A DNA stretch of 64,000 nucleotides. Origin: Gaeumannomyces sp. JS-464 (Eukaryota; Ascomycota; Sordariomycetes; Magnaporthales; Magnaporthaceae). Shown piece after piece: positions 1 through 10,502 of the stretch. Position 1 is the stretch's first letter, and each line of letters begins with the position of its first letter. The position numbers were made by a program, and so were the translations under genes. A model generated the notes under the pieces. That model was not told the DNA's origin and did no database searches. It worked only from the letters and a program-made list of their open reading frames with translations. The stretch covers positions 7,192,001 through 7,256,000 of the forward strand of contig NGZR01000003.1 in assembly GCA_002197995.1 (NCBI GenBank). The letters are read 5' to 3'.

Positions 1-2
1 AC

Positions 3-398
3 GTGTGCTTCACGATCCCGCTCAACCCGGACGACGAGCAGCTTAAAAAGCAGATGGCCCTCTGGGGCTACTCGGCCTGCAACGACTTCATTGGCGTGAT
101 GGGCGACCGCAACGATACCACCTTCGCTTTCACCATGGCCAGCACCATTGTCATTTGGGGCATCGAGATGGGAATCAACGGCCACACGATGAAGGAGGAA
201 CGGCCCGAGAGCATCGCCAGGATGGTACAGGCCAGCGTCGACGCGGCGGGGGCCCTGTGCGCGCTCTACGGCGTGTCGGGCAGGAACAGGACCCTCGTCA
301 AAATCGCCATCGCCGCACAGGTCGTTTCGGCCGGCTTCCTTCTCGGCCTGACGATTCCCGAACATGTCAAGCAAGACTGGAACTGGATGCAGCCCTAA
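3..398 (+). CDS. C-terminal part of an unrecognised protein (5' end outside window)
   Basis: The frame is open from the left edge to a TAA at 396-398, so about 131 C-terminal residues are visible and the true start lies outside the window. The fragment holds two hydrophobic stretches, one around residues 42-60 (STIVIWGIEMGI) and one around 100-117 (IAIAAQVVSAGFLLGL), separated by a polar segment, and ends in a Trp-rich tail (QDWNWMQP). I do not recognise the family. An acidic ND/DD-containing N-terminal part loosely recalls class I terpenoid synthases, but no complete metal-binding motif is visible, so I assign no function. Codon use looks normal for the window. Confidence 0.5.
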   Translation: MCFTIPLNPDDEQLKKQMALWGYSACNDFIGVMGDRNDTTFAFTMASTIVIWGIEMGINGHTMKEERPESIARMVQASVDAAGALCALYGVSGRNRTLVKIAIAAQVVSAGFLLGLTIPEHVKQDWNWMQP

Positions 399-1224
399 TC
401 TAGGTTAGCCAGCTTAAACCTATCAATTGAATCGTTGCCTTTGCGACATGGAAGCGCTCGTTATTAAACAGTACTAGGTAGTCGCGCGAATGAGTGATGG
501 ATTCTCCATGCAATACCGTGTCTGCCTTTGCGGCTGAAGCGGGACCTGCAGCCGCCGTTTGGTGGAAAAGAGTACTGTAGAGCTGTTGCAACGTTCCGCC
601 TTCCTACTGCGCCAAAAGGAGGAGGTGGACCCGAGAGTTTGGAGAGCAGCCGCATGTGGATCTGGGCGAGAGACGAGCCGCGCCAAGCTGCTGTGGGCCC
701 TGAGCGGCAGCACCCTCCGCCCCAGTTGGCGCCGATGCACGCCTGGACAGAACGACGTTGCAGTGCACCGCAAACACCCAAGCACAAGCAAACCTGAAAC
801 CAACACGATCCTTGCCAGCGCGACGTCACGCCTCGACTGCCCCGACTCGGCCATGGGCGATCTGGAAGGGCGTTGACTCTTGCCGGTTTTTTAATAGACA
901 CAGCGGCCGAGCTCCCGCGGATCGACGCCAAAGCCCCGAGCCCCATCAGAAAGCTTAACCCGCGGGTCCGCCCGTGTCTTCTCCATGCGATGCGACCAAA
1001 GCCCCAAAGTCAAGTCATGCCGGCAGGGCAAATAAAGGTGGCGATACCTTTATAATTAGAAGCACTTACAGAAGCACTTACAAACAGCATCGGAGCAAAA
1101 GCAGCATAAATACATCGACCACCAGCACCATCATCTCCAATCTTTTTCCCATCACCATCGCCTCCATCACATCCCCTCATCCTCTCATCCTTTACCCAAC
1201 CACCCCCGACCAAAAAACCACAAA
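399..1224. other. Intergenic; upstream region of the repeat-peptide gene
   Basis: No convincing gene on either strand. The 3' half is the presumptive promoter of the gene at 1225: a TATA-like TATAAT at 1051-1056 is followed at once by a perfect tandem duplication of a 12-mer (AGAAGCACTTAC at 1058-1069 and 1070-1081), then a CA/CT-rich leader up to the start codon. Confidence 0.5.
1051..1056 (+). promoter_or_regulatory. TATA-like box of the repeat-peptide gene
   Basis: TATAAT preceded by CCTT, about 170 bp upstream of the ATG at 1225. Spacing leaves room for a leader of roughly 100-130 nt. Assigned by sequence and position only. Confidence 0.4.
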
Positions 1225-1811
1225 ATGCAGCTCCGCTACTCCCCAGCCGTCCAGGCCCTGCTGGCCGCCCTCCTCATCGCCGAGGTGGCCGCCGCGCCCC
1301 TGGCTAGGGTCCAGCCCAAGGTCACGACCTGCATCGGCTCCGTCTGCAAAACCACCACCATCCAACCCAACAGCGAATACAGGCCCAACCGCAAGCTGCC
1401 GTCGCTCCCCGGGACCTCGAGCAACAGGGCAAGCGCGACGCCGTCGAGAAGAGGGCGAACCCCATGTACGAGACGGGCATCGGCGGCAAGCCCGGCATGA
1501 AGCCTTCGGTCGTGCACGTCGGCAATAAAAAGCCCGTCGCTCCCATCAGCACCGTCGCCAAGAAGCCCATCACCCCGGTCAAGAAGGGCAAGCGCGAGGC
1601 CGTTGACGAGGCCGCCGTCGTCGAGAAGAGGGCGAACCCCATGTACGAAACGGGCATTGGCGGCAAGCCCGGCATGAAGCCTTCGGTCGTGCACGTCGGC
1701 AATAAAAAGCCCGTCGCTCCCACCAGCACCGCCGCCAAGAAGCCCATTACCCCGGTCAAGAAGGGCAAGCGCGAGGCCGTTGACGAGGCCGCCATCCCCG
1801 AGACGATGTAA
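1225..1811 (+). CDS. Secreted precursor with two Kex2-flanked 59-residue repeats
   Basis: The protein starts with a clear signal peptide (MQLRYSPAVQALLAALL, cleavage likely after AAA at about residue 24). It then shows Lys-Arg sites in the order GKR-DAVEKR-(repeat 1)-GKR-EAVDEAAVVEKR-(repeat 2)-GKR-EAVDEAAIPETM. The two repeats (ATG-to-ATG period exactly 177 nt, 1464 and 1641) are nearly identical: each begins ANPMYETGIGG, continues GKPGMKPSVVHVGNKKPVAP and ends KKPITPVKKGKR. Kexin cleaves after KR, and the following EA/DA dipeptides resemble the dipeptidyl-aminopeptidase spacers of alpha-factor-like precursors. The signal-peptide frame and the repeat frame differ. A 62-nt GTCACG...ACAG intron at 1321-1382 restores the frame and gives a 174-residue protein; its donor is not canonical, so a sequence indel near there is the alternative. 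No cyclisation (UstY-type) or mating-locus gene is visible nearby. Product identity is inference. Confidence 0.7.
1452..1806 (+). repeat. Two tandem in-frame copies of a 177-bp unit
   Basis: Two consecutive copies of a 177-bp unit inside the Kex2-type precursor, differing at only a few, mostly silent, positions (for example GAG/GAA and ATC/ACC). Such high DNA identity suggests recent duplication or ongoing homogenisation. Confidence 0.85.
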
Positions 1812-3668
1812 AAGGGCAAGTCGTACTGGATGGCCCTGTCGTGCCACGCCTTGCACAAGTCGAGGTGGGCGCTCAGACTTGAAGCGGAGACACCCGGTCA
1901 CGCACTTGACGGCATCCTTTCCTTTTTTCCCCATTTTCTTTCGATTCCTTGTTTGTCTTGCTAGCCTTTTGCATCTTGTGTCAGCTGTTTTTTTGCAATC
2001 ACCGCTTCTCTTTCCCCTTCCCCTCGTCATTTTCCTCTTTCCTTTTTTTTCGCTCTCGTTTTCTCTTGTTTTCTCCACTGTCCACCAGATACCCTTTTCA
2101 TCTCTCTCTGCTTGCATTCACGGTATCTTTCCTCATTGGGGCTCTGTTCCCTTGCTCGGATTCTGGTTTTTCTGTTTTCTTTGTTTTCTGCATAGCATTT
2201 ACGGTGTTGGTTCGGGTAGGAAGGGGTTGTTTTTTTGCAAGATTGTTTCGATCCTTTAAATCGAGAGTCCTTTTAGACCCCTTTGTTAGAATGTTACAAC
2301 AGTAAGGACTTGGTTGCTCACAACCCACCGCACTGCTTCGTGGCAGTAGAACATGAGTCGTATTCCCACAATTGCTATTGTCAAGGGATGGAAGATACTG
2401 TGAGCCTAGGTAGCGATCTAATAACGAATAGGATCCAAAGACATTGAGAATCTGCTGCGAAGGGAGCATCCGTTTTCCCCACCATCAGAATTTGGAACCA
2501 CCTATCCATATCCTGCAGATTTGGGAAATCTGTTTGGAGAAGAGGGCTTACGTAAAGGGTGTGGGTTTTTGAAGCTCTGCCTGAGGCTGTCATGGGTCCG
2601 AACAAACGGGTGGGGCTCCAAACGACTCGAGGTAGGCCGCATCTTAGTGGCCACGCACCGAAGCGATGGCGGTGCTGGCTGAAAAAGGGAGAAGGCAATT
2701 TTACGACAACTCATGGGGTTTAGGCAACGCGCCTGCTCCAAGGCTCCAACAGACGGCTGGGGCGAATCCCAACTCCAACTGTAGAGAGTGGGCAACGTGA
2801 ATGAAACCATCGTCGAGTGAGGGAATGGAGAAATCGTGGTGTTCACATTCGAGTGTCTCGGTTTGAAGTGGGCCGTCGCAAGGCAAGAGAATCAAGGAAT
2901 TGTGTCCCAAGGGGCGGGTGGTCAAAGTATCTGAGCTCTCCTTCTACACGTGTCAGCGGGAGGTTGGAGAGGCAGTGACGTCGCAGTCGCCTTTTTAAAG
3001 GGTTATGCCATGACCATCCGCGAAGAGGCATCGAATGTCGGGTGGCATTTCGGCATGGAAAAGCGATCTTACCACTCCCAACAGATCAAACAAAAGGAAC
3101 AACCTGGATCCTGGCCCTGTCGAATTATGGCGAGTCTTGGTTCAGGCCTGGTTTAGCTGGCGGTGAGGCCATCATTGATGTGTGTAAAAAAGGCGCCCCA
3201 CCGCTTACCCCAAGCCGGACAAAAACCAGCCCACAATCATCTCCGGTCGGGTGATGTCGGGACAAGGCTGGCAAAACCTGCGGGACGACAGCCCCCGATT
3301 CGCAGGCCCGCCACCGCCGTCGCCCCCTTTTCTGATGCTGACGCACGCCCTGAGCCACGGGCAGTCTCGCCTCACCATGGCATGGGCTGGGCAGGCGTCG
3401 CGTGGCATCGGGCCGTCCGCCCCAGCTGAGCTGGAGACAACGCGACATGGTTTGTGGGTGGCCGGGCGGTGGTCCTTGGCAGGGAGGAGGAACATGTACG
3501 TGCAACGTGAGGCTGCAGGGCTATTTGTTGTCGTCTCGGGTACAAAAAGTTTTGCTCGCCCCGACTTGTAACTTGTTCTTGGTTTCCTTGGTTCAGCTCG
3601 TTTCTGCATCGATATTGGTCTCATGAATATCTGCTTCCATCTCTTCCGCCTCACATACCATACCCAAC
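1812..3668. other. Intergenic, nothing recognised
   Basis: The first ~450 bp is very T/C-rich (polypyrimidine tracts at about 1920-2240), consistent with the 3' untranslated region and terminator of the preceding gene. The remainder has only short overlapping frames on both strands, without domain character or codon bias that I can support. The last ~130 bp is the likely promoter and leader of the gene at 3669. Confidence 0.4.
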
Positions 3669-4488
3669 ATGCAAGCGCCGTCCAAACAAATCGTCGATGA
3701 TTCGGCTCTCGACAAGAGATGTCGAGGTAGGGAAACGCCTGAAATATCCATCGTCAATACCATAAACATTGCGCAAGGCTAACAACACGCCACCTGATTC
3801 AGCCGCCGTCGATGCCTCCATGAGATTCTTCACGCTGGAGACGGGTAAAGTCGGCACGACGTCAGAGACCAGCCTCCTCTCCATCATCACCCAGTGGCTG
3901 CCCGAGGCTGTCGAAACCTTTGGGCTGGCGATTCCCACCGCCGACGGCTCCTCCGCCGTACTGCTGCGGCCGTCGGCCGTCGAGGCCATGCTCAACGCCG
4001 TCTTCGACCTCGACGTGCGCCCCCTGGTCGTCGCCGACGACGCCCACGCCGCCGCGGCCCTGTCCGCGCTCGAGTCTTCTGCCCGCGCCCGCCTGCTCGC
4101 CCAGGCCGTGGCCGGCGTCGTCTCCATCCTGCACCGGCTCGCCCTATTCGTCGAGTTCCAGCAGAAGCAGCAGTCCGGCGCGTCCGAGGTCACGACGGCC
4201 GTCCTGGGCCGCGAGCTGCTCCATTTCGCCGGCGCGCCGGCGCGGAAGCGGGTCCTGGACCGGCTGGAGCACCACTGCGGCGGCGTCTTCCGCGGCGCCT
4301 GCCTGATGAAGCGCGACCTGGCCGCCGTCATCCTGGCCGCCGTCAGCTGCAGCGACGTCCACTTCCAGTCGCCCGCCCACACGCCCAGCTTCGACGACTA
4401 CGCGTCCGACGGCTTCGGATGGAGCGAGGCCCGGCCCGCGAGCGACATGGGCGTGCCGTACGGGTTCACCATCATGGCGTTGAACTAG
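3669..4488 (+). CDS. Unrecognised protein, 247 aa, two exons
   Basis: Exon 1 is 3669-3726 and exon 2 is 3803-4488. The 76-nt intron starts GTAGGG, has a textbook branch point (GCTAAC at about 3778) 20 nt before the acceptor TTCAG, and joins the frames exactly. I chose the ATG at 3669 because it is the first one giving an open frame across the intron. The product is Ala/Val/Leu-rich and looks soluble and helical (SALESSARARLLAQAVAGV around residues 105-123), with no signal peptide, membrane segment or motif that I recognise. The coding region is strongly GC3-biased like its neighbours, which supports it being real. Function unknown. Confidence 0.6.
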
Positions 4489-4713
4489 AATGGCGCCTGG
4501 TTCGTCGGTTCCTCCTACTTGCTGTCTGTTACTTGTTTGTGTGTTTTGTACGATGTCACGATGGGCAAAATCTCCTATTCTTTGAGCGCGGCGCCATGGG
4601 TTTTGGGGAGCATATCAGCGTTATGTCTCTTTAGGGTATTCGGTCGTGCATGGATCATAATGCTAGCATGAGTTCCCGTTCCCGGCACATGACATGGACC
4701 GTCGGCCGGCGCA

Positions 4714-5344
4714 CTATGCCTGCGCGGCTTGCGGCTGGGCGGCAGCCTGTGCGCTGGACTGCGCCTGGATGATCTCGCCCTTCTTCTTCTCCAGCTTGTC
4801 CTGGCTGTCGCTGATCTGCTTCTCTAGCCTCGCGCTGGTGGAGAGAGGAAGATGGGGTCGTTAGTATCTTTTGATGGGCCATTGATGGGGGCTAGGGTTT
4901 GCTTACATCTCGTTGGTGATGAATTCTATGCGGCCCTTGACGGTGCTGTCGGCCTCGACCTTTTCCTGCTTCAGCAGGATGGGGCCGGTGAGCTTGTAGA
5001 TGGCCTCGTCATCCTTGAGCTTTTGCGAACTCCTACGAGTGGGGTTCATTGTGTGTGAGCAAGACGATGTCCTTGGGGAATGACCTAGTGTTTATGGGTT
5101 TGATAAAGATTCGACGCATACCTTCTCGACGCCCTTGTTCTCTTGCAGCTGGGCCTCCAGCTTCTGCCGGGCTTGGATAGAGGTGTCGAGCTCTAAAGGG
5201 GCAATAGGTCAGCACGCAGGTCAGTGCGGGCTCGAGCTATCGATTGATGGCGGGCACCGAAGTGGGGAGCAAAGCCCACGCACCCGTTTGGATCTTCTTG
5301 TACTCCTCTGACAGAGCCTGCATCCGGGCCTGGAAGTCCGACAT
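4714..5344 (-). CDS. Prefoldin subunit 6 (Yke2-type beta subunit)
   Basis: Four exons on the minus strand: 5344-5284, 5192-5122, 5032-4907, 4834-4714, giving 125 residues, the usual length for this subunit. Prefoldin is the cytosolic hexamer that delivers unfolded actin and tubulin to the CCT chaperonin. The protein starts MSDFQARMQALSEEYKKIQ and continues ARQKLEAQLQENKGVEKEF, then IYKLTGPILLKQE and GRIEFITNE, the coiled coil / beta-hairpin / coiled coil order of prefoldin 6, and ends in a Gln/Ala-rich tail. Introns have GTGCGT, GTATGC and GTAAGC donors. In exon 3 the coding strand reads GCAAAAGCTC where the family needs GCAAAGCTC: one extra A (plus-strand TTTT at 5021-5024) breaks the frame, most likely a sequence error. 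Divergent from the ankyrin gene. Confidence 0.9.
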
Positions 5345-5884
5345 CTTGGCTAATTGGGTTCAAGGGGCGAGGTGATAGCTGCTCCTTTTTCTGCCGGTAG
5401 AGCGATGGTAGACGGCGGCGTGGGAGATGGTATCAGCCTGCTGGTGGGCGGAATTTTGGTTGTTTGCGCTAGTGAGGAGCTTGAGCGGAGGGGCCACAAA
5501 TCGGGGTGTTCGCGGTACATGCTGAGATTAGCGGGCATTGGGTGAAGTTTCCCCTCAAAGATCGCTAAACTGCGACGATTTTAGCACACAAATTCACTGG
5601 TATACAGGGAAAGATGCCTGGAAGCATCGCTAAAGGGTACAAGTGTCGGGACCCACATCGTGTGCGCCTCCACCGTGGGGGAGCTTGCCGTCGTGATGTT
5701 TGAACTGATCCATCAAGACTGACGTCGCCAGCTATCCCAGCTCCAGAGCTTCCACCATTCCGTATCGACACCGCCGCCAAGGCCGACACGACGCACCCCG
5801 CCGCCTCCAGCACAACTCTCCCTTCTTGGAGGCGGGCACAGGCTAGGCAAGTCTTCGGCTGGCCGGGACGACATCACCAAAAAC
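5345..5884. other. Divergent intergenic region, prefoldin 6 / ankyrin gene
   Basis: About 540 bp between two genes transcribed away from each other; presumed shared promoter. No coding region or clear TATA box seen. Confidence 0.5.
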
Positions 5885-6698
5885 ATGTGAGTACCCGTCT
5901 CCTGGCTCCCTTGCCATGCCTGCTCCCGCTCCTAACCCAGCCCTCCCGACCCAGGATCGACGCCCCCCTCCGGCTCCGTCGAGCCATCCACGCCGGCGAT
6001 GCGCTCCTCGTGCAGCGTATCCTGAAATCCCACCCGCACCTGCTGCACAACCCGACCTGATGCTGCCCAACTCGCCGGGCACCGCGACGGGCAACTCGAA
6101 CCTGCACCTGGCCGCGCACCTGGGCCACGCCGACATCGTCTCCCTCCTCCTCTCACTCGGGCACGAGGACCCCGACCCGGCAGTCAACGAGCTGCACCAG
6201 ACGGCGCTCATGCTCGCCGCCGCGGCCGGCCACACCGAGGTCGTGCACCTGCTGTGCGAGGCCGACCAGGCCGTGATCCTGCGCCGCGACAGCCGCGGCC
6301 GCGACGCCATCATGGAGGCCAGCCTGGGCGGTCACGACACGGCCCTGCAGATCCTGCTGACATACGTGCCCGGCGGCGCCGCCGAGGCCGTGCAGAAGGT
6401 CGACCTCGACGGCAACACGGCCCTGCACCTGGCCAGCAGCGGCGGCAACCTGCTGGTCCTGCGCACCCTGCTGGCCGCCGGCGCCGACGCCGAGCGCCGC
6501 AACGCCTGGAGCTGGACCGCCCTGTCGTACAGCGCCACCGTCCAGGCCGAGACGTACCTCAAGACCCTGGTGGCCGAGATTGAGAGGCGCCGCGCCGCCA
6601 AGAGGGACGCCGACGCCGCCTCCGAGTCACGCGTCAGCATGGAGAGCAGAAGTGGCGGCCTGCGGGTGGTGGGTGACGACGATGGGACCAACGACTGA
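5885..6698 (+). CDS. Ankyrin-repeat protein, start codon split by an intron
   Basis: About 248 residues made mostly of ankyrin repeats: APLRLRRAIHAGDALLVQRI, then GNSNLHLAAHLGHADIVSLL, HQTALMLAAAAGHTEVVHLL, GRDAIMEASLGGHDTALQIL and GNTALHLASSGGNLLVLRTL, with a charged Ser/Arg tail. It resembles the small fungal ankyrin proteins related to yeast YCR051W (family inference); it probably acts as a cytosolic protein-binding scaffold. The only way to reach the repeat frame is through a 68-nt intron (5887-5954, GTGAGT donor, CTAAC branch, CCCAG acceptor) that splits the start codon AT|G. One C is missing from the run at 6051-6053 (AACCCGAC for AACCCCGAC), which otherwise brings a stop; the ankyrin frame resumes immediately, so I treat this as a sequence error. 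Confidence 0.75.
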
Positions 6699-7517
6699 GA
6701 CGTGGGCTGAGGCCTGAATACATGCATTATCATCACGTCCAGCCCGCATGCTAGTTGCAGAGCATCTACAGTGCCACAGACCCCCGGCCGCTTGGCTGAT
6801 CCCTTCCTTGCCCGTGGACCTACGAAATGACTGCCCGAGGCGACCTCTGCTCGCGTCGGCTTGGTGGGCTCGATGGCGCCAAGACCAGCCTCCAGCACAG
6901 CCTAGCCACATGGGCCGGCACGTGGGCTACGATGTACGGATGGGTTTTACGAATGGAGGGGTGACTGTTGGCCACACCTGACCCGGCGTTTGTCTGCCCT
7001 GTCTGGCCCTGGGGAAACAATGACGTCGTCAAGTTGCGCCGGGTTGCGTCGACCCGTGTCAAGACAAGAACATTGATCACGTTTTGGCTGCCTGTTATCC
7101 ATGACTAGACCTTCAATGCTGTCAACCTTCGGGCATGTAGCTAGGTCGCCTTGCTTTCCGCCTCGTGGCGGCAGTCAATTCAATCTCGGGGCCAAATCCC
7201 AAGCAATTGCATTAGCCTGGCACAATCATCATCCCGTTGCGCAACCCACACCCCACCACAAATAGCATCTATTGGTCTTCCACAGCATGGCGACCTGCCT
7301 GCCGTGCCGTAGACGCCAGCTCATCTTCCTCAAAGGTGAGCTGGACTGTGGAGCTTCTCCAGTTCCCAGGCGTGACCTGGGCCTAGTCACCTCTTCGACG
7401 CTCGTTTAAAAACCCAGTCACCCCGACTCCGACCTCCACGGCCGACAGTCACTGGGCGTCAAGAGCGAATCTGGAGACCATCCAAACTCGGGGTCCCGCA
7501 ACGGCATCATCCCCACT
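6699..7517. other. Intergenic, nothing recognised
   Basis: No convincing open frame. A TATA-like GTTTAAAAACC lies at about 7405-7415, roughly 110 bp upstream of the ATG at 7518. Confidence 0.4.
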
Positions 7518-9028
7518 ATGTCTCCTTTTCATCAGGGAGAGGGGATCACAGTCAGGGGGCCCCGCTGGCGGGTGACATCAGCTTCTGCCTCCCCACCCCT
7601 TTCCTCGCACAAAAGCGTCGTCTATCTTCCGAAGGATCTATCCCAATTTTTGAATCTCTTCACAGCTACCACTCGACTTGCTAGAGTCCTTGCAGCTTCT
7701 GGTCCTGCTCAAGAACCTCCAGACATCAGTGCCTCTTCAAGTTCCCTTCAGCCAGCTCGTGGAGACACCCTCCTGGGCCGTCAAGTCTTTCAAGCTGGAC
7801 CGCACGCGAGTCCGCGGGCCTCGTCCTCGTCGTCCTCCTCGGCCGCCTCCTCCGGCTCCGGCTCGCATCGTCGTCTTCTTCTCCAGGCTCCAGCTCTGGC
7901 TCTGGCTCTGGCTCCGAGTCCGAGTCTTCCCGCGAACAGCAGCAGCAATCCTCCAGTGGCACGGGGCTGCCATCCACCCCAGACCTGACGTTCCCGTACC
8001 CAGCAGTCAAGTGCATCATCGGCCAGCACTTCCTGTCTTGCGCCAACCCGCGCTTCTGGGGCTGGCTCATCGTCTGTGGCTTCTTCGACGCCGACGACAA
8101 CGAGCTCTGGCACAGCGAGGTCTTTATCGGCCAGGACTGCTCCGCGGCTGGAGTCCCGAGACCCGTGAGTACGACGACGGCCCTCTCCTCCCCGCTGGGC
8201 TGCTCTCGGTGAGCCGATCTTCTCTTTTCTGCTCCTGTGTTCTTTTCTCCTCTCAGACAGCGTGTTTTCGTCCCAAGTTGATCCATTCACGTCACTCCCA
8301 CTCCAATATTCCCCCTTGCCCCTTGCTGGGATTCAAGGAATTCGCTGCTCCTCGAAGTGATTCAATGCTGTACCCTTCAGTTCCTTTTATATCCAAATCC
8401 ACTTGCTATTCCAATCTCCTTGCACCGCCTAGAACTTTTCTGTCCCTGTTTCTGCCCTTCGGCACCACTAATGCATCCACAAGGAACTCTCCCACCGCCA
8501 AACGAGGATCTTTCTGGTCTCACGATCCGTGGCTACCGCATTGGCGACCGCACCTACAACATCCTCGACGGCCAGTTGATCGACGTGACGCGATCTGATC
8601 ATCACATCGTCATCCAGCGCCCAGGCAGCCGCCGTTTAACCTCAGCGCGCTCTCGCTGCAGCAACGCCATCAACACCCCCACCCGTCCGCAGCGGGATCA
8701 GCCCCCCAGCAGCGTGCGTGGTCGAGGTGGCGACAACAGCAACGACAGGAACAGCAACTCGTCCTCCCTCCAGTCTCAGCCATCCCGTTCCGCACCGGGA
8801 AGCCAGCGGCGTCACGCGACAAGGCCAAGCCAGTCCACCGTGAACTTTACCGCGCCTCCTTATCCTGTTCCACAGCACCCTTACTACTACCCCGGCTACC
8901 ACCCCGCGCACCCGCCTCAGCCCCTTGTGCAACAACCCAGACCCGCTGTCTACCCGGGCCAGTGGACGCCCGTGTTTGATCAGACAACCCCCGCTGGGTT
9001 CCCGTTTGGAGGCCAGCTTATTAGCTGA
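7518..9028 (+). CDS. Unrecognised protein with Ser/Gly-rich and disordered regions
   Basis: The supportable part has three blocks. First, a Ser/Gly/Glu-rich run around 7800-7960 continuing into EQQQQSSSGTGLPSTPDL. Second, a Cys/Trp-rich block at 7990-8164 (AVKCIIGQHFLSCANPRFWG, WLIVCGFFDADDNELWHSEV). Third, after a probable intron (donor GTGAGT at 8165, acceptor near 8483-8505), a block GLTIRGYRIGDRTYNILDGQ followed by a long disordered Arg/Ser/Pro/Tyr-rich tail (YPVPQHPYYYPGYHPAHPPQ) ending at 9028. Frame analysis shows a frame change near 7860 inside the Ser-rich run, as in other genes here. The ATG at 7518 is the best available start but is uncertain. No known domain recognised; nuclear or RNA-associated disorder is only a guess. 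Confidence 0.4.
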
Positions 9029-9219
9029 ACCATCCGTAAGGGCAATTTCCTTCCCTTGCCTACCTCATTTCCCACCGCCTCTTCTCCTATTCTGCCAGCA
9101 CCAGGCTCGTCTCGACTGCCTCTCCCACTCCAACAAACCCTCCCAAGACAAAGGCTTTTGGTTTGACCTTCCCTTACCATCCCTAACATCCCTGTCAGGT
9201 CACCAAGCTCATATCCACC

Positions 9220-10197
9220 ATGTCTGGATCTCCCCAGTCACATACCTCTTCCAACCACTCGAGACGCGGCTCCCGACACGGCTCCCGGCCCAGCAGCAGG
9301 GGGTCTCACGGCGCCTCGCCCGACGCAGCAGCCCGGGCCAGGGGAAGACAACGCCCAGCAGCAACAACAGGCAGTCGGCGAAGCTCCCGCTCTCCCCCTG
9401 CCCCCACAGATCCCTCCCGCGCAGCAGGCAGCCGTGGCGTTCAGCGGCACCGGCTTCAATGCCCGCTGGGGTCCAGACCTGGGCCTCCCGCCGCACTTCG
9501 CCCCGCGCGGCATGCTAGCCGGCGGCTACCCATGGGCATGTTCCCTCAGCAAGCCGCCGGCGCTGCGCCCTACGCCCTCGCCGGGGCGGGCATGCCGCAG
9601 TACGGGGTAGCGGTTACGGCGGCTTCTACGGCGGCGGCGCGATTCCACACGCCCGTCATGACTGCGGGCGGCGGCATGATGAACCACAGCCTCGCGGCCC
9701 CCATGATGGGTGGCATCGGCGGCGGCGGCCCGCGCCCGCTGATGACGCGGCGGGGCGGCCGCAGTACCCGTACCCGGTTATCAACCCGGACAACCCGTCG
9801 GCCAACATGACCAACTCGACGGCGGGTGGGCTGCGAGCCGGGCTACGGCTACTTCTTCCCCCGAGCACACAAAGATCCACTTCCTCAAGACGGGGCCGAC
9901 GCCGCCCTGGCAGCTTCCGCCCGGGACGCACATCGGGTTCACGGCGACGCACGTCCCCTGCAACATCACCATCGGCGAGCTGATGAAGGGGTTCGGGGCC
10001 AACAACCCGAACCCGCAGCTCAACGTCGTCACCGAGGTCATTTGTACCGGCAACGGCAACTGGTACCGGGCATGACCTTCACCGGCGAGATCCCCGACGA
10101 CATGTCCAAGACGCTCAAGTCGGTCGGCTGGGACTCGACCCGCAACGGCTTGCCTGGTGGGAGTCCAGTCGTCTACTTGTACATCACCAAGGACTGA
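9220..10197 (+). CDS. Unrecognised protein with conserved-looking C-terminal domain, several frame breaks
   Basis: Starts MSGSPQSHTSSNHSRRGSRH, a Ser/Arg-rich disordered region, followed by Gln/Pro-rich, Met/Gly-rich (NHSLAAPMMGGIGGGG) and Tyr/Pro-rich (QYPYPVINPDNPSANMTNST) sections. The C-terminal ~110 residues form a compact-looking domain: GYGYFFP, KIHFLKTGPTPPWQLPPGTH, TATHVPCNITIGELMKGFG, TEVICTGNGNWYR, GMTFTGEIPDDMSKTLKSVG, and a final VVYLYITKD. I recall similar 'KIHLFK...PW' domains in fungal hypothetical proteins but no named function. At least four frame changes occur, near 9340, 9540, 9858-9862 (C run) and 10068-10070 (GGG where GGGG fits). It may be a real gene with sequence errors or a decaying one; the intact domain favours errors. 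It lies 190 bp downstream of the previous gene on the same strand. Confidence 0.45.
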
Positions 10198-10437
10198 GAG
10201 GCACCGGAGAGAATCCGGTATTTTCCTTCTTTATCTGGCTTGGCGGTGCGTCTGACATTCTACGGTTCGGGGTTTTCCTTTTTCTCGCGTCTAGCCCCTG
10301 CATGGTTTTGGGTTCAAGGGAGCATGGAGTGATGGATTGTATGTACAACGATGTGGGATCTTCAAGAATGGTCTGGGTTTATTCTGCGTTCGGGTTGCAT
10401 AGAGGCGCCGAGATTTGCGTTTTTCCTGTCTCTCTCT

Positions 10438-10502
<65 letters not shown>

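Noticed and set aside
1236..2117. 293-codon antisense frame over the repeat-peptide gene
   Set aside because: It mirrors the repeats on the other strand and continues into low-complexity poly-purine sequence; no start context or domain.
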